Shown here: piece by piece, positions 5,838 to 7,187 of the stretch
Position numbering within the stretch: the first letter of the stretch is position 1
Layout of the letters: each line of letters opens with the position of its first letter
Assembly (NCBI GenBank): GCA_024681175.1
Contig: JAILBI010000081.1
Location: forward strand, 1 to 7,187
Length of the DNA stretch: 7,187 nucleotides
Direction: 5' to 3'
From: Acholeplasmatales bacterium
Lineage (GTDB): Bacteria > Bacillota_I > Bacilli_A > Acholeplasmatales > Anaeroplasmataceae
Program-made: the position numbers and the translations under genes
Notes under the pieces: model-generated
Database searches by the model: none
Seen by the model: the letters and a program-made list of their open reading frames with translations, nothing else
Told to the model about the DNA's origin: nothing

Positions 5838-7049
5838 TTATTCATTTTCTTCTTTATTATCTTCTAAAGCTATATCTTCATTTAATTCTTGTTTTGCTTC
5901 TTCTTTTAAATCTTCTTTTGCTAAAGCTTCATCATTAACATCTTCAACTTCAGCGTTATTATTATTTTCAGTTGCTGATGCTTCAGCCTTTCCTTCAGGT
6001 GTTGCTGATGCAAAATCATCAGAAGTTGCTAACGCAAAATCACCTTTTTGAATCCAACCAATTTTTCTAAATAATAAATCAAGACCAAATACTAAAGCAA
6101 TTGGAGCAACAACACAAATACCTAACACTTCAATTATTGCTAAAGGCTTATATCCCATTACATCAAATGTATCTAAAATACCAACAAGACCTGATGTACC
6201 CATACCTGCGCCAACTGAATCAGTTTTAAATTTAAATACATATGCAAATACGCCTAATATTGCTGATGCAATAATAGTAGGTAACCAAATAAGTGGCTTT
6301 TTAACAATATTTTTAAATTGGAGCATTGATGTACCAATACCAACAGCAATAACAGAACCAACCTTATTATCTCTTGCAGTATGTACAGCAAATCCTACCA
6401 TTTGTGTACAGCATCCAACTAATGCAGCTCCTGCAGCAAGTGGTGTATTACCAATTGCAATTGCAACACATATTGCAACACTTGAAATAGGTGCAGTTAG
6501 TGCCATACCAACAAGTACAGAAACAATAATACACATTAATAATGGTACAACATCAAATGAAGCTTCAATAACCTCACCAATACCTACAGTAATATAATGA
6601 ACATAATCAGCTACAAAGAATGAATAGAACATTGTACAAATTAAGCCAACAAGTGGTATTAATAAAATATCTACAGGTGTTTGTCTTCTCATTATTAATT
6701 TAATTGCAAAATATCCAACTAAAGATGCACAGTAGCAAGATAAAGGATCTGAGAATGTTTGCCAAACTCCTCCATCAATGAAAGAGAAAATTTGTGTTCC
6801 ACATGCACCACATACTGCAATAGTAACCATTCTAATACCTTTTTCCTTTAATGCGATTGCAACACCAAGACCTATACCAAAGCCCATTAAGCTTTGAACA
6901 TATTTTGCAAATGTACTTACATAATCACAATAAGGGATTTTGGAAATTAGATTTAATATTGTTCCAATAATTAAGGTTCCAAATAAACCAATTGCCATAC
7001 CATTTGTAGTATTTGCAATAAAGCTTCTAACCTTCTTAAAAGTATTCAT
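5838..7049 (-). CDS. PfoR-type PTS EIIC membrane protein (PTS_EIIC_2 family) with acidic C-terminal tail
   Basis: This 403-residue membrane protein has roughly ten hydrophobic segments between residues 12 and 326. It carries motifs of the stand-alone EIIC-like family PF13303/COG3641 (PfoR): FIANTTNGMAIGLFGTLIIG (10-29), LTAPISSVAI (184-193), PLAAGAALVGCCTQMVGFAV (203-222), GTSMLQFKNIVKKP (239-252) and GMGTSGLVGIL (282-292). The fold is that of sugar-PTS permease domains, but there is no EIIA or EIIB domain and none is encoded nearby. The substrate, and whether it uses PTS phosphorylation at all, is therefore unknown. The old regulator name PfoR is not regarded as reliable. Residues 335-403 form an extra Asp/Glu/Ala-rich tail that begins with repeats of the DFALAT/DFASAT type, beyond the usual family end. 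I chose ATG 7049 because GGAGG lies 5 nt upstream; an in-frame TTG at 7061 is part of that site. It is monocistronic, with its own promoter and terminator. Confidence 0.88.
   Translation of the reverse strand: MNTFKKVRSFIANTTNGMAIGLFGTLIIGTILNLISKIPYCDYVSTFAKYVQSLMGFGIGLGVAIALKEKGIRMVTIAVCGACGTQIFSFIDGGVWQTFSDPLSCYCASLVGYFAIKLIMRRQTPVDILLIPLVGLICTMFYSFFVADYVHYITVGIGEVIEASFDVVPLLMCIIVSVLVGMALTAPISSVAICVAIAIGNTPLAAGAALVGCCTQMVGFAVHTARDNKVGSVIAVGIGTSMLQFKNIVKKPLIWLPTIIASAILGVFAYVFKFKTDSVGAGMGTSGLVGILDTFDVMGYKPLAIIEVLGICVVAPIALVFGLDLLFRKIGWIQKGDFALATSDDFASATPEGKAEASATENNNNAEVEDVNDEALAKEDLKEEAKQELNEDIALEDNKEENE
5971..6042. repeat. Degenerate short repeat within the acidic tail of the EIIC-like gene
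   Basis: GTTGCTGATGC occurs at 5971 and 6001, and GTTGCTAACGC at 6025. The latter two copies extend to CAAAATCA (6001-6018 and 6025-6042). They encode the peptide repeats DFALAT, DFASAT and EASAT. This looks like slippage or duplication in a low-complexity tail rather than a functional DNA repeat. Confidence 0.5.
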
Positions 7050-7054
7050 AAATA

Positions 7055-7061
7055 CCTCCAA
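7055..7061 (-). promoter_or_regulatory. Ribosome binding site that fixes the EIIC-like start
   Basis: TTGGAGG on the minus strand ends 5 nt before the ATG at 7049. The upstream in-frame TTG is part of this site and so is unlikely to be used. Confidence 0.8.
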
Positions 7062-7075
7062 TATAAAAAATTTAA

Positions 7076-7096
7076 AATGATTATAATATAATCATT
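7076..7096. promoter_or_regulatory. Palindromic operator candidate over the EIIC-like gene's promoter
   Basis: Arms AATGATTATA and TATAATCATT are perfect inverted repeats about one central base. The element covers the whole -10 and half of the spacer of the promoter at 7080-7108. A dimeric repressor bound here would block RNA polymerase. The sequence is A/T-only in the core, so part of the symmetry could be chance, but 10 matching pairs including a G-C pair is more than background suggests. Confidence 0.5.
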
Positions 7097-7108
7097 CCTA
7101 TAAATCAA
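7080..7108 (-). promoter_or_regulatory. Promoter of the EIIC-like gene
   Basis: On the minus strand TTGATT (7108-7103) and a consensus TATAAT (7085-7080) are spaced by 17 nt. The predicted start near 7073 gives a short leader of about 24 nt carrying the TTGGAGG site. Confidence 0.7.
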
Positions 7109-7137
7109 TAAAATATTTAATTTTATAATTAAAGCAT

Positions 7138-7170
7138 AAAAAAAAATAGACAGAATCAAACGATTCTGTC
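7138..7170 (-). terminator. Rho-independent terminator of an upstream off-window gene
   Basis: A perfect 9-bp stem GACAGAATC/GATTCTGTC (7149-7157 with 7162-7170) has a 4-nt loop. It is followed on the minus strand by TA and nine T. A run of six T also follows on the plus strand (7174-7179), so it could stop transcripts in both directions. The gene it serves on the minus strand begins beyond the right edge. Confidence 0.85.
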
Positions 7171-7187
7171 ATGTTTTTTATAAAGCT

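Noticed and set aside
1..7187. Mycoplasma-type code (TGA as Trp)
   Set aside because: The Trp codons I checked are TGG, no reading frame needs an in-frame TGA, and stops are TAA or TAG. The absence of TGA stops alone is not evidence in so AT-rich a sequence.
1..7187. Mobile elements, CRISPR, tRNA or phage genes
   Set aside because: No transposase or integrase motifs, no regularly spaced repeats, no tRNA cloverleaf and no att-like duplications were seen; the intergenic gaps are short and explained by promoters, leader and terminators.

Overview
The window is AT-rich, with every gene on the minus strand, strong GGAGG-type ribosome binding sites and A/T-ending codons. L19, ProC and the other recognisable proteins look like those of low-GC Gram-positive bacteria (Bacillota), possibly an uncultured gut or rumen Bacilli/Mollicutes-related lineage; the species cannot be named from the sequence. 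All visible stops are TAA or TAG and the Trp codons I checked are TGG, so nothing calls for a non-standard code.

Reading in the direction of transcription (high to low coordinates) there are four units. (1) 7187-5796: a bidirectional-looking terminator of an off-window gene, a good promoter overlapped by a 21-nt palindrome, then a PfoR-type PTS EIIC membrane protein with an unusual acidic tail and its own terminator. (2) 5782-5257: a well-formed promoter, a structured leader that looks like the ribosomal protein L19 autoregulatory leader, rplS alone, and a terminator. (3) 5241-2471: a PurF-family protein followed, with stop/start overlaps, by two small uncharacterised multi-pass membrane proteins, closed by a 10-bp-stem terminator. 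(4) 2439-1: a DUF1963/YwqG-like soluble protein, pyrroline-5-carboxylate reductase (proC), and a large polytopic membrane protein of GT-C glycosyltransferase type that runs off the left edge. The last gene may also have its own internal promoter.

The item most worth attention is the PurF homologue at 3790-5196. Its phosphoribosyltransferase half and the four cysteines that hold the Fe-S cluster in Bacillus PurF are intact. The N-terminal Ntn-glutaminase half has lost the nucleophilic Cys (Ser instead) and the Arg and oxyanion Asn of the active site. It is translationally coupled to membrane proteins rather than to purine genes. This suggests a PRPP-binding protein that does not use glutamine in the usual way, in an operon of unknown purpose.

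The other genes are ordinary housekeeping or transport functions. Several membrane proteins here carry Glu/Ala/Lys-rich cytoplasmic tails, which may be a habit of this lineage. No tRNA, rRNA, CRISPR array, insertion sequence or phage feature was seen.
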